DNA of 64,000 nt. It comes from Mucisphaera sp965279675 (GTDB lineage Bacteria > Planctomycetota > Phycisphaerae > Phycisphaerales > Phycisphaeraceae). Position numbers and translations under genes: made by a program. The notes beneath the pieces are model-generated. The model had not been told where the DNA came from. It made no database searches and saw only the letters and a list, made by a program, of their open reading frames with translations. This document shows positions 1 through 9,123 of the stretch, piece by piece (position 1 is the stretch's first letter; every line of letters starts with the position of its first letter). The stretch covers positions 2,108,001 through 2,172,000 of the forward strand of contig NZ_CBDIIJ010000002.1 in NCBI RefSeq assembly GCF_965279675.1. Direction: 5' to 3'.

Positions 1-1
1 A

Positions 2-265
2 GCCAAACTCGATCAGGAACTCATCACCGTGTCCCAAGGCGTCCACCGCCTGCCCATCCAGCACGTCCATGTCACCCCCAACGCCGACCGACTCGGCATC
101 CTCGGCATCGTCCAGGGCCCAGACAAGGGCTCCATCCGATTCAAGGTCACCAAAATCGCACCAGAAGACATCAGCGAAATGAGCCATCTCTTCGCCAAAG
201 AGCACGGCTGCAACGTCTACGCCTTCGACATCGAAGACGACTCAGCCAACATCGAAATGTGCTGA
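2..265 (+). CDS. 3' part of an unrecognised protein, cut by the window edge
   Basis: The frame is open from the first bases to a TGA at 263-265 and gives about 87 residues ending in DDSANIEMC. An in-frame GTG at 29 could be a start, but the frame continues upstream of it without a stop, so the gene probably begins outside the window. The visible part looks like a compact alpha/beta fold (LGILGIVQGPDKGSIRFKV, then an acidic stretch). I see no signal peptide, membrane segment or motif I can name. It converges on the Dps gene 29 bases downstream. Function unknown. Confidence 0.6.
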   Translation, partial: AKLDQELITVSQGVHRLPIQHVHVTPNADRLGILGIVQGPDKGSIRFKVTKIAPEDISEMSHLFAKEHGCNVYAFDIEDDSANIEMC

Positions 266-294
266 CGCTTCATCCAGCCCGAGGACAAAACCGC

Positions 295-747
295 CTACCC
301 CAGAAAACTCTTCAACATCCAGATCGTCTTCTCATGGATCTGGATCCTCGCGATCATCATGTCCTCGGTCTCTTTGTCGTCCGCCGCCGCCGCCGCCTCA
401 CGAGCCTTCGCCGCCAGCGACACCACCTGCTCATTGCACGCCGCCAGGTGCTTCACCATCTCATCCGCACTTGCATCCTCATGAAGCTCAGGCATCCCCG
501 CCATCTTCCCAAGCGAACCCAACCCGCCCGGCGCCAAAGCCCCTAGCGACCTCACCCGCTCGGCAATCTCGTCGATCCCCGCAAACAACTCCGTGTACTG
601 CACCTCAAACGCCTGGTGCAACGCAAAAAACCCCGGCCCCCGCACGTTCCAGTGACAAAGATGCGTCTGCGCCAGCAGCGCATAGCTCCCCGCCACCACC
701 CCACGCAAAGCCTCGATGACACCCGTTCCGGTTGCTGTTGTGTTCAT
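295..747 (-). CDS. dps: Dps-like ferritin (DNA-binding protein from starved cells)
   Basis: The product is 150 residues, the usual Dps length. Dps proteins form dodecamers that oxidise and store iron and can coat DNA under stress. The diagnostic stretch is near residue 30: HWNVRGPGFFALHQAF followed by FAGIDEIAERVRSLG. It supplies the His, Asp and Glu ligands expected of the inter-subunit ferroxidase site. A Lys-rich DNA-binding tail is not obvious. ATG at 747 is preferred; an in-frame TTG at 774 sits directly behind a GGAGG and would add nine residues. The gene is convergent with the edge gene. The family call is firm; DNA binding is inferred from the family. Confidence 0.88.
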   Translation of the reverse strand: MNTTATGTGVIEALRGVVAGSYALLAQTHLCHWNVRGPGFFALHQAFEVQYTELFAGIDEIAERVRSLGALAPGGLGSLGKMAGMPELHEDASADEMVKHLAACNEQVVSLAAKAREAAAAADDKETEDMMIARIQIHEKTIWMLKSFLG

Positions 748-822
748 ACCAACACCATAGCCTCGCAGCGACAAACCTCCACCCCCACAACATGCCCAGA
801 TCGAGTCATCCAGCCCGAGGAC

Positions 823-3699
823 TCAGGCGGCTTCGGCACGCTCCTGACCAGCAACCCACGAGGCGAACGTCTCGGCAGGCAGCGGCTTGGAGAAGTAATA
901 GCCCTGCCCGTACATGCAGCCCAAATCCTGCAACAAAGCCAGATGCTCAGCCGTCTCAATCCCCTCGCCAACCGTCCGCAGCGACAAATGTCCAGCAAGG
1001 GTCACAATCGACGTCGTGATCGCGATCAGATCCCGACTCCGCTCCGCCGAGCGAATGAAAGACTGGTCGATCTTGAGCTCGTCAATCGGTAGCTGGTGCA
1101 GCCCGCTAAGAGACGAATGTCCCGTCCCAAAATCATCCATCATCACAGTGAAGCCGAGACCCTGAAGCTCCTTTAGAATCTCCGCCACCCCGGCTCGGTT
1201 ATCCACAACCGTCGTCTCCGTGACTTCCAGCTTCAGCTCACCCGGCGCGATCCCCCACTCGCGGATGCACGCACTCAGCCGCTCCACAAACCCAGGCGAC
1301 AACAGCTGCACCTTTGACAGGTTGATGCTCACCGCAAAACCCTCTGGAAGTACACCCGACTGCTTCCACGCCACCAGCTGACGGCAGGCCTCCGTGTAGA
1401 TCCACGTGCCCAGTTCCTCCATCTGGTTCGACTCTTCGGCGATCGGTATGAACTCTCCCGGCGAGACCACCCCCCGCTCCGGGTGCGTCCACCGAATCAA
1501 CGCCTCCGCACTCACGACACGACCCGTCTGCAGATCAACAATCGGCTGGTAATAAAGCCGCAACTGATCCTTGGCAACCGCCTCCCGCAAATCCTGTTCC
1601 AGGGCATAGCGATCCAGAGAGGTGCGATACATCCCCTCATCGAATTCAACCACACAACCCCTCCCGCCCGCCTTCGCCTGATACATCGCCGCATCGGCAT
1701 CACGCAGCATCTCCAGGGCACCACTGCTGCCTCGCTCAGTCGTAACCAGTCCGATGCTGGCCGTTGACACCAGCCGGTGACCCCCCACATGGTGAGGCTC
1801 GGCACAGAGCTTGAGGAGTTTGTCGGCCAGCGGTCTGGCAGATGCTGGCGTGTCAAGACCCTCCAGCAGTATCACAAACTCATCGCCGCCAAGACGAGCC
1901 TGGATATCGATCTCACGCGTATTCGATCTCAGACGCTCAGCGATCGATCGCAGCAAGCCATCACCAACCTCATGACCAAGGGTGTCGTTGACCACCTTGA
2001 AGCGATCAAAATCCAGAAACAACACCGCGCAATGCTTGCCCGTACGCTGGCGACGACTCAACGCATGTTCCAGACACTCAATGAACCGGCTCCGGCTCGC
2101 CAGACCCGTCAACTGGTCCTGCTGAACAAGGCTACGCATCCGATCTTCAGTCTTTTTCAAACGGGTGATGTCCGCAACGGACCCCGAGACCCGCAAAGCC
2201 TCGCCATGAGCACCTCGCCGTGCCGCCGCCCTGAGAAGCACCCACAGCACATCACCCTCATCCGTCATCAGACCGAACTCAAGCTCGATCGATGATCCAC
2301 CCCCACTGACAAACGCGTTGATGGCCTCTTCCACACGCCGAACGTCAGTCGACGCCACACGCTGAAGCAGCGTCCCGATAGTCGTACCCAGGTCAGCCTC
2401 AGAACAACCGAGCAGCGCAGTCCAACGCGGCGCGAAGTAAATACTCTCCCCGGCTACGTCCCAGTCAAAAATCGCATCCCGTGAACCGGCGAGAGCAAGC
2501 TCAAACCGCTCATGGGCAGCTGTCAGCGTCTCGGCCAGGTGCTGCGCCCTGTCAGCCATGGCCACCAGCTCGGTCACGTCAGATTCCACGGCGATAAAAC
2601 CGCTCAGTGCACCCGCCCGATCGAACTCCGGCAGAAACTCGATGTCAAGCCAGTAATCCTCCCCCGCCTTGGATCGATTCAGCACACGACCCCGAAAGGG
2701 CTCGCCTGCATCAATCGCCCGACGCATCGCCTCTATCGTTGATGGATCGGTGTTCTCACATTGAAGCACTTCGCCAGGCTTGCGCCCGACAACTTCATCA
2801 AGCCGATAGCCCGTCACCCGCGTGAAGCCATCATTCACCCACACGATCCTCACCTCCGCATCGGTACGGATCATCATGTTGGTCGACCTACGAGCGAATT
2901 CCGCAAGCTGACTGGCTTCGTGCTCGGCTTCCTCCAAACGATGGATCACTTGCGAAGTCTCTGCCGCCGTCCGCTGCAGAAGCTTGGAAGCCGGATAAAC
3001 CAGGAACCGCACGAGCGCGAAAAGCAGCAGCAGCTTGATAATCCCAATCACCAGATACACGCACCCGATCCACCAGGTCCGCGCCCTGCTCTCCTCCTCG
3101 TACAGACCGACGATCTCATCCATCACCGGCAGAAAACGCTCCGCCGCAGCATGTATCTCATGGACAAGCTTCTCGATGTCACGTGCGTCATTTGCTGTCT
3201 CTGCACCCGTGGAAGCTCGTAGGGCACGCGTCAGTTTCTTGACACCCTCGACCATCGCAGCACGGTCCTGCTCAAGAGACTCGTACAGCGAATTGACAGC
3301 CTCTGAGTTCCTGCCGCCCAGGCCCCTGCCAATGGCCCGTTCACCAAGCGCCGCCAGACTCGAATCCATTTCCGCAGCCACAGACGCCAACGCCCTGGAA
3401 GACGCAAGAAACCCAGTCCTGTCGCCAGCCACCCGACTGTCAACCACCTCGGAAACCTTGTAGGCAAGCCGCTGACTGAGCATCCGCTGCTTACCAGCCG
3501 TGTTGATCAGCCTGGCATCAGTCTCACCCACGGACAGCAGGCCGTACAGCGCGGTCTGCGAAACCACCGCCATGATCGCGATGACAACCATCGCCACCAT
3601 CCCGAACGTGACAACCCGGCCTCCTACACGTTCAAGCTCGGCCACGGTCTGTTTCACACGCTCATGAGTCTCTTCGGCCACGGAATGCTCACTTCTCAT
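823..3699 (-). CDS. Membrane PAS-GGDEF-EAL cyclic-di-GMP enzyme with PilJ-like sensor
   Basis: 958 residues. Two membrane segments (about 29-52 and 209-233) flank a periplasmic four-helix sensor containing INTAGKQRMLSQRLAYKV, the hallmark of the PilJ/NarX-like input domain. Two PAS domains follow (about 265-380 and 395-515). Next is a diguanylate cyclase domain with an intact GGDEF, then a phosphodiesterase domain with EALIRW and DDFGTGHSSL. Both catalytic signatures look complete, so it could make and degrade c-di-GMP, with one activity dominating. The same sensor motif occurs in the chemoreceptor at 11773-13416. The ATG at 3699 has only a weak SD. A single-gene unit with an empty 367-base region upstream. 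Confidence 0.92.
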   Translation of the reverse strand: MRSEHSVAEETHERVKQTVAELERVGGRVVTFGMVAMVVIAIMAVVSQTALYGLLSVGETDARLINTAGKQRMLSQRLAYKVSEVVDSRVAGDRTGFLASSRALASVAAEMDSSLAALGERAIGRGLGGRNSEAVNSLYESLEQDRAAMVEGVKKLTRALRASTGAETANDARDIEKLVHEIHAAAERFLPVMDEIVGLYEEESRARTWWIGCVYLVIGIIKLLLLFALVRFLVYPASKLLQRTAAETSQVIHRLEEAEHEASQLAEFARRSTNMMIRTDAEVRIVWVNDGFTRVTGYRLDEVVGRKPGEVLQCENTDPSTIEAMRRAIDAGEPFRGRVLNRSKAGEDYWLDIEFLPEFDRAGALSGFIAVESDVTELVAMADRAQHLAETLTAAHERFELALAGSRDAIFDWDVAGESIYFAPRWTALLGCSEADLGTTIGTLLQRVASTDVRRVEEAINAFVSGGGSSIELEFGLMTDEGDVLWVLLRAAARRGAHGEALRVSGSVADITRLKKTEDRMRSLVQQDQLTGLASRSRFIECLEHALSRRQRTGKHCAVLFLDFDRFKVVNDTLGHEVGDGLLRSIAERLRSNTREIDIQARLGGDEFVILLEGLDTPASARPLADKLLKLCAEPHHVGGHRLVSTASIGLVTTERGSSGALEMLRDADAAMYQAKAGGRGCVVEFDEGMYRTSLDRYALEQDLREAVAKDQLRLYYQPIVDLQTGRVVSAEALIRWTHPERGVVSPGEFIPIAEESNQMEELGTWIYTEACRQLVAWKQSGVLPEGFAVSINLSKVQLLSPGFVERLSACIREWGIAPGELKLEVTETTVVDNRAGVAEILKELQGLGFTVMMDDFGTGHSSLSGLHQLPIDELKIDQSFIRSAERSRDLIAITTSIVTLAGHLSLRTVGEGIETAEHLALLQDLGCMYGQGYYFSKPLPAETFASWVAGQERAEAA

Positions 3700-4066
3700 T
3701 AGGGGAAGGTTCGAGATCCACCGGGACCATCGACAGCGACAATCTCAAACATCACATGTCAGAAACCCTTAGAACGTGCAAAACAGCCTCGGCACGTGCG
3801 AAACACCCAGATCCCCCCGCTTTGACACCCCGCGATGCCATCACTCCCACCAAACGGGCTAGCCTAACAATAGGTAAGAGCCCGCCACGATCCGCCAGCC
3901 GTCTCCTGAAACCGCAGCCAACCGTGGTTCCCTGCGTGCATCTAACAAGTCAACACACGCCTTCGCGTGCCAATCAGACCCCACTTATCCCAGCCGCTTG
4001 AACCCCCATCAGCACCAGCAGATACCAGGCAACCAACCATCGACTCGCGCTGACCCCCGCCCAACT
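3700..4066. other. Non-coding gap upstream of the GGDEF-EAL gene
   Basis: No convincing gene is visible. One short + frame (3756-4001) lacks an SD and has the Pro/Ser/Thr-rich composition typical of chance frames here. Two partly similar stretches near 3773 and 3794 (ACGTGCAAAAC and ACGTGCGAAAC) form an imperfect direct repeat. It presumably holds the promoter of the minus-strand GGDEF-EAL gene, but I cannot place it. Confidence 0.4.
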
Positions 4067-4102
4067 AAAAAAAACAGCAGCCACCCAACCGGGCAGCTGC
4101 TG
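4067..4102 (-). terminator. Rho-independent terminator of the PEP-CTERM gene
   Basis: On the minus strand CAGCAGC pairs with GCTGCTG around a GC-rich inner stem and is followed by TG and eight T residues. It lies 28 bases after the stop of the gene at 4130-4966. Confidence 0.88.
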
Positions 4103-4129
4103 CGGAAGAAACGTCACTCACCGCCTACG

Positions 4130-4966
4130 TCAGGCCCTACGACGCAGAGCCACGAGACCCAGCCCCACAAGCCCCGCCAAAGCCGCCGTCGGCGTCGGCA
4201 CGGGCTCAAAGTCATACGAAGCCGAGTACCCGTCATGACGGATGCTCACATTATCAACGTAACCCAGCTGACCCTGATTGAAAGAACCCACACCAAAGCC
4301 AACCTCAAACAGCGTCGAGGACGAAAAATCCAGTGAGTTACTGTTGAACGCACTCAACCACTCATTCAACGTCCGAAGCGGCGGGCCACCCGCGGTGTTC
4401 GGCTGGCCGAAACCACCCGTCCACCAGAACAGCCCGGAGTCCCCGTCAATCGAAACGCTCGTCCACGTGTCCGTCGGCACAGCTACGCTGGAACCCTCAT
4501 TCCCGGGCTGATTCCAGGTCGGTTCATAAATCAACTGCCCGTAGCCATCACCCGCCGAAGACGGATCGAGCGGACCGCCATTAAAGAAGGCCAGCTTCAG
4601 CGAAGGCGCCGCGAACGCATTGCCCCCCGCAACAAAAGCCTTGTGATAGTCAAAGGAAATCTGCAGTGTCGAGAAGACGTCGCCCGGCGCACCATAATCA
4701 TCCTGAACCACCGCGTTCGCACGGTCGTTGTTGTCGAAGGTCGTCGTGAACTGCAGAGCACCCACGGGCAGTGGCTGATTGCCCTCAAGATCGCCGCCGG
4801 TACCAGTCAGATCCACAGTGCCCACCGTCCCGCTGCCCGTGTTGAAACCATTGGCCCAGACACCCGCCGTCGTCGGGCTCGCATCCAGCGTGCGCACCAC
4901 CGTCGTAGCCATGGCCCCCGAAGCAGTCGCCAGCGACACCAGAACCGAAGTAGCTAAAAGCTTCAT
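4130..4966 (-). CDS. Secreted PEP-CTERM-like protein
   Basis: 278 residues from the ATG at 4966, which has AGGAGAG seven bases upstream; an upstream in-frame start at 4990 is less likely. It begins with a signal peptide (MKLLATSVLVSLATASGAMA). The body is Gly/Asn/Thr-rich and beta-like, with no catalytic motif I recognise. It ends in a PEP-CTERM-type sorting tail: VPTPTAALAG, a short hydrophobic helix, then LRRRA. Such tails are cleaved by exosortase/archaeosortase-like enzymes at the cell surface. The role of the mature domain is unknown; it may bind carbohydrate or matrix. It is monocistronic, with its own terminator. Confidence 0.8.
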   Translation of the reverse strand: MKLLATSVLVSLATASGAMATTVVRTLDASPTTAGVWANGFNTGSGTVGTVDLTGTGGDLEGNQPLPVGALQFTTTFDNNDRANAVVQDDYGAPGDVFSTLQISFDYHKAFVAGGNAFAAPSLKLAFFNGGPLDPSSAGDGYGQLIYEPTWNQPGNEGSSVAVPTDTWTSVSIDGDSGLFWWTGGFGQPNTAGGPPLRTLNEWLSAFNSNSLDFSSSTLFEVGFGVGSFNQGQLGYVDNVSIRHDGYSASYDFEPVPTPTAALAGLVGLGLVALRRRA

Positions 4967-5432
4967 GTCTCTACTCTCCTGAAAGTTCAATCAGATAACC
5001 GCCCAAACGCACGAACCCACCCGCCAACAGATCACCATAGCCGTATCTCATATCCCGAAACAAGGAAATACCCAGACATACGGGTAAACCCAAGCCGACC
5101 ACGATTCGGCACGCCCGGACCGCTGAGATCCACCAGTCCGCTCTTCCGTCCATCCAGCCAAGCCTCGTACGAGTCAGCGACCAATCTATCCAGCTTGCCC
5201 TGCTAATGGAGCCGCAGTCAAGGCCCTGGCGAGAACGCACCGTCACTCTAGTTCTTGGTGACCCGGTCACACCCCGCTAGGATGCACACCCCCAAAAGAA
5301 CCCGGAGATCCACGAGAAAGCAGGCATTATCTCTTGTGCAGAACCAGGACGGGTCACCGACAACGGCATGACACGCCACCATCTGCCGGATAACCAAATT
5401 TGCTCCCTAGAACCAATCCGAGAAGAGAACCA
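4967..5432. other. Non-coding gap between divergent genes
   Basis: No gene is supported here. There is a short perfect palindrome GTGACC-C-GGTCAC at 5258-5270 and an imperfect TACCC...GGGTA pair near 5069. Either could be an operator for the flanking divergent genes, but neither sits in a clear promoter. Confidence 0.35.
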
Positions 5433-6173
5433 GTGAACGCACTCCGAAGAATGAAGAAGGAACTGGTTCGCATGGCAGCAGAGACCAGGGTGAGGCTCCA
5501 TGGCGTCCCCAAAGCCTCTGGCGACGGCCTGACAAGAGAAGCACTCAGGCAGCTGGTCGACAAGGACAACCCTGTCATCTTGGAAATCGGCTGCAACGAC
5601 GGCTCACACACCCGCTGGTTCCTGGAAGAGTTTAAGAACCCGGTCATCCACTGCTTCGAACCGGACCCCCGAGCCATCAAACGCTTCAAAGAAAACCTGG
5701 GCGAGAACGAATACGTAACGCTCCACGAGATCGCACTGTCCGCAAGCAACGGAACCATCCAGTTCCACCAAAGCGACGGCGTACCAGACAAGCACCGAGA
5801 ACTCGCCGAAGGCTGGGACCTGTCAGGCTCCATACTCGAGCCCCACAAACACAAAGAGATCGTTCCCTGGTGTAAATTCGAGTCTGTCATCGATATCGAA
5901 TCCCGAACCCTCGACACCTTCATGGCCACCGTCAATCTCGACACCATCGACCTGGTATGGATGGATGTCCAGGGAGCCGAATACCAGGTGCTCGCCGGAG
6001 CAACAAACACACTCAGGAAGATCCGATACATCTACACCGAGTACAACAACGCAGAACTCTACAAAGGTCAGAAAGACCTGCTCTGGCTCGTGAAGTTCCT
6101 CAGAGACTTCACCATCAAACAGCGATTCAAAGACGACGTCCTCTTCGCCAACAACGCACTGAAACCAACCTAA
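5433..6173 (+). CDS. FkbM-family SAM-dependent methyltransferase
   Basis: About 246 residues from the GTG at 5433, preceded by GAGAAGAG; a TTG at 5400 is an alternative. The Rossmann SAM site is VILEIGCNDGSHTRWF near residue 45. It is followed by CFEPDPRAIKRF (acidic residue for the ribose) and, later, DLVWMDVQGAEYQVLAGA, which is the FkbM signature. FkbM enzymes O-methylate sugars of glycolipids, glycans or natural products. No glycosyltransferase neighbours are present, so the substrate is unknown. Base composition is less GC-rich than neighbours. No terminator is visible before the tRNA gene. Confidence 0.85.
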   Translation: MNALRRMKKELVRMAAETRVRLHGVPKASGDGLTREALRQLVDKDNPVILEIGCNDGSHTRWFLEEFKNPVIHCFEPDPRAIKRFKENLGENEYVTLHEIALSASNGTIQFHQSDGVPDKHRELAEGWDLSGSILEPHKHKEIVPWCKFESVIDIESRTLDTFMATVNLDTIDLVWMDVQGAEYQVLAGATNTLRKIRYIYTEYNNAELYKGQKDLLWLVKFLRDFTIKQRFKDDVLFANNALKPT

Positions 6174-6294
6174 CTGCCATACCGTGAGCCCGCGGGGCTC
6201 AGCCGCTGTCAGCCAACGCTGATAAGCCTCCCAGCCTGAGTAGTCCAAGAAAATACCCGCGGTTGCTGGAGTACTCACAAACGATTGACCCCAA

Positions 6295-6368
6295 TACGCC
6301 CGGCAGGATTCGAACCTGCGACCTGCGGATTAGAAGTCCGCTGCTCTATCCAGCTGAGCTACGAGCGC
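6295..6368 (-). tRNA. tRNA-Arg (anticodon UCU)
   Basis: On the minus strand a full cloverleaf can be drawn. GCGCTCG pairs with CGGGCGT as the acceptor stem. There is a D arm around AGCTCAGCTGG, an anticodon arm GCGGA-CTTCTAA-TCCGC with anticodon TCT, and a T arm with GTTCGAATC. The discriminator is A and CCA is not encoded. Its first 23 bases overlap the 3' end of the coding sequence at 6346-8148 on the same strand. Confidence 0.95.
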
Positions 6369-8148
6369 TACGTCCACCAGTGTAGCCCAGCAGCCCCATC
6401 AGCATCAGCCCGCCCAGCCCCGGCGACGGCACCGCCAACCCGTTCACACGATCGAAACCGAACGACGTCGCTAACACCGATAGATCAGCCAGGTCCACCG
6501 TCCGGCTGCCATTGAAGTCCCCATCCGCCCACACCCCCGAACCGCCAAAACGCTCCGCCAGAATCGATAGATCAATCAGATCCACCGCCCCATCACGATT
6601 CGCATCACCCATCCGCGTCCCCCACACCTGCTCCACCAGCCAGACCAGATCATCCCCATCAATCAGCCCCGACCCGTCCAGATCGAATGCCGCATTTACC
6701 GTCCCGAACCGACCCGCCAACGCATCAATATCCGACTGACCCACCACCCAGTCACCATCGAAATCCGCCGCCATCGGCCGCCGATCCGCCAGCAACTCCA
6801 CCTGCGCAATCTCCAGACCCAACGGCAACTCATAGTCCCCAGCCAGGTAGTAATCTGACGACAACTCCCACCACGCCGAACCCTCACGCACCACCAGCCG
6901 GTACTGACCCTCCGTCTCGACCGTGAACGTCCACACGTCAGGCAGGGGGGTCGTCAGCCCCGCCACAATCGGAGCCGGCCGCCGACCCGCCGTCAACTTG
7001 GGCGACTCCGCCAACTCCGGGTTCTGCGCATAAAACGCCCCCAACTCGTCCGCCACCTCCAGCACGCCCCGCGAATACCACAGCACATGCCCCGCACTCC
7101 CCGCATCCCGCGCATCCTGAATCATCGCCAGCAGATCCGACGTCGCCGTCGCACCCGAACTCACATCCCGAGCAATCCCCACCACCAGGTCCTCAAGCCG
7201 ACCATCCGCCGTCCGATCCGCACCCGCCATGATGTTCACCTGCGTCGGCAACGTCGAGCGATACGACGACAACGAATTCCGATACACCTGCGGGACAATC
7301 TCATCGAACAACCCCGCATCCGCCCAGTTCTCCCAGTTCGCGTTGTACTGCGTGAAACTGAACGTCATGATCGACGGACTCACCGACACAATCAGGTCCG
7401 GCCGCGCCGTCTTCACCGCCGTGTACCACTCCGTCGCAAACGCAAACACCTTCGCCGCCCGCCACTGACGAAAATGGCTGTCGTTCACGTTCGACGGCAG
7501 GCTTCGCCCCGTCTCTGCTTGATACAACGCCGCCGTCGTCGCGTCCCACCCAAACTCCCGCGGCCACGCCAGCCGATCGTCCAGCTGCACCCCATCCAGA
7601 TCGTTCTGCTCGATCGCCTCCAACGTGATGTCGATCAGCAACTGCCGAACCTCTGGCACCGCCGGGTTCATCCACGCAAACCCGTTCGAGCTGTTCCCGT
7701 AATTCCCAAACCGATCCTCAAGCAGGTACCCGTTCGACATCGCCCACTGCGACAACGGGTTCACAGGCGTCCCGAACGCCCCCACGAACTCCGACGAAAA
7801 CCCATACTCAAACCAGGCCACATGCGCCATCTGATGACGATGCGCCTGGATCGTCGTCTCCTCCAGCAGATTCCGATTCCCCCCCAGCTGCGGCCGCCGA
7901 TCCACCCCGATCAACGCCTCCATCGTCGCCGAAGGAAACTGCGTGTAACCGTTCTTCCACGACTCCACATACACCGTGTTCAGTTTCGCCGTGTTCCGCA
8001 ACGTCCCAAACACCGAAGCCGTGTTCGCCCCTGAAGCAATGTGATCCGGCCCCGTCGTCGTCAGCCACGTTCCGCGCACCTCAGCCCGCACTAGCGACCC
8101 AAGCCCCAGAACCACACACACCATGAACAACAAACGGAGGTTCGACAT
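6346..8148 (-). CDS. Secreted glycosidase-like protein (GHL10/DUF187) with EF-hand repeats and sorting tail
   Basis: 600 residues from the ATG at 8148 (SD GAGAGG); a longer frame to 8241 lacks a signal peptide. After the signal peptide (LRLLFMVCVVLGLGSLVRA) comes a TIM-barrel domain opening with EVRGTWLTTTGPDHIASG and continuing with YVESWKNGYTQFPS and DGVQLDDRLAWP. This resembles the glycosyl-hydrolase-like 10 (YngK) family. About residues 455-560 carry several dockerin/EF-hand-like calcium loops (DANRDGAVDLIDLS, DFNGSRTVDLADLS). The end is a PEP-CTERM-like tail: VPSP, a hydrophobic stretch, then Arg. The last seven codons and the stop lie inside the tRNA gene. Activity is inferred from family resemblance only. 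Confidence 0.82.
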   Translation of the reverse strand: MSNLRLLFMVCVVLGLGSLVRAEVRGTWLTTTGPDHIASGANTASVFGTLRNTAKLNTVYVESWKNGYTQFPSATMEALIGVDRRPQLGGNRNLLEETTIQAHRHQMAHVAWFEYGFSSEFVGAFGTPVNPLSQWAMSNGYLLEDRFGNYGNSSNGFAWMNPAVPEVRQLLIDITLEAIEQNDLDGVQLDDRLAWPREFGWDATTAALYQAETGRSLPSNVNDSHFRQWRAAKVFAFATEWYTAVKTARPDLIVSVSPSIMTFSFTQYNANWENWADAGLFDEIVPQVYRNSLSSYRSTLPTQVNIMAGADRTADGRLEDLVVGIARDVSSGATATSDLLAMIQDARDAGSAGHVLWYSRGVLEVADELGAFYAQNPELAESPKLTAGRRPAPIVAGLTTPLPDVWTFTVETEGQYRLVVREGSAWWELSSDYYLAGDYELPLGLEIAQVELLADRRPMAADFDGDWVVGQSDIDALAGRFGTVNAAFDLDGSGLIDGDDLVWLVEQVWGTRMGDANRDGAVDLIDLSILAERFGGSGVWADGDFNGSRTVDLADLSVLATSFGFDRVNGLAVPSPGLGGLMLMGLLGYTGGRSARSSAG

Positions 8149-8341
8149 AAAAGACCTCTCAGCACGCTTCAACACGAAAAAACACAACCAGACCCGCCCC
8201 AACAACCCCCAAAGTAAACCACCCATTCCCACCCACGCCATTCTTTTAGAAGACCGACGAATGACGCAGGTTCATCCCCGCCTAGCCACCCCAGCCCGCC
8301 TACCTTTCCACAGACACAGACACACCCAAGGAACAACATAC

Positions 8342-9046
8342 ATGTACAAAGCCTTTCTCACCGCCGCCCTCGCCCTCACCCTGCTCGCGGGCTGCCAGTC
8401 CCTCCACAAGTCATCCCAAGTCGACACCGTGATGACCGAAGACCGCCAGGACGACCTCATCCCCGCACAGGCCTACCAGCAACTCAAAGCCGGCAACGCC
8501 CGCTTCGTCGCCGGCCAGTCCACCGCCTTCGACTATCTCGCCCAAGCCGAAGCCACCGCCGACGGCCAGTACCCCAAAGCCTTCGTGCTCAGCTGCATCG
8601 ACTCCAGAGCCCCCGTCGAAACCATCTTCGACCAGGGTCTCGGCGACCTCTTCGTCGCCCGTGTCGCCGGCAACATCGAAAACACCGACATCCTCGGCAG
8701 CATGGAGTTCGCCACCGCCGTCGCCGGCACACCCCTCGTCGTCGTCCTCGGACACACCGCCTGTGGCGGCGTCAAAGGCACCATCGCCGACGTCGAACTC
8801 GGCAACCTCACCAGCCTCCTCCACGAAATCAAACCCGCCCTCAACCAGGCCGACCCCACCGACGGCCCCAAAACCGCCGACAACACCGACTACGTCCACG
8901 CCGTTACCAAAGCCAACGTCAGACAAACCATGTCCGACATCGTCAGCCGCTCCGAAGTCGTCCGCGACCTCATCAACGACGGCGACCTCATGATCGTCGG
9001 CGGCGTCTACGACATCGCCAACGGCGAAATCCTCTGGCTCAACTAA
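8342..9046 (+). CDS. Beta-class carbonic anhydrase with lipoprotein signal
   Basis: 234 residues from the ATG at 8342, with AAGGA upstream; frames beginning earlier would bury the signal peptide. The N-terminus (LTAALALTLLAGCQS) is a type II signal with lipobox LAGC, so the enzyme should be a membrane-anchored extracytoplasmic lipoprotein. The zinc and active-site residues are visible in CIDSRAPVETIFDQGLGDLF and GHTACGGVKG (Cys, Asp-Arg pair, His, Cys). It interconverts CO2 and bicarbonate. It is divergent from the glycosidase-like gene, sharing a 193-base upstream region. A bidirectional terminator follows. Confidence 0.92.
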   Translation: MYKAFLTAALALTLLAGCQSLHKSSQVDTVMTEDRQDDLIPAQAYQQLKAGNARFVAGQSTAFDYLAQAEATADGQYPKAFVLSCIDSRAPVETIFDQGLGDLFVARVAGNIENTDILGSMEFATAVAGTPLVVVLGHTACGGVKGTIADVELGNLTSLLHEIKPALNQADPTDGPKTADNTDYVHAVTKANVRQTMSDIVSRSEVVRDLINDGDLMIVGGVYDIANGEILWLN

Positions 9047-9067
9047 CAGGGCCTGCAATCAAACCCG

Positions 9068-9102
9068 AAAAAACCGCGTCCTTCCAGTGACGCGGTTTTT
9101 TT
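9068..9102. terminator. Bidirectional terminator between carbonic anhydrase and rpoN
   Basis: Six A residues, ACCGCGTC, an eight-base loop, GACGCGGT and a run of T form a hairpin that works on either strand, between two convergent genes. Confidence 0.93.
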
Positions 9103-9123
9103 ATGGTCTTCGGCAGGCAGACC

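Noticed and set aside
3700..4066. c-di-GMP riboswitch upstream of the GGDEF-EAL gene, and a short + frame at 3756-4001
   Set aside because: The GEMM core is not recognisable on the minus strand. The frame has no SD and only chance-like composition.
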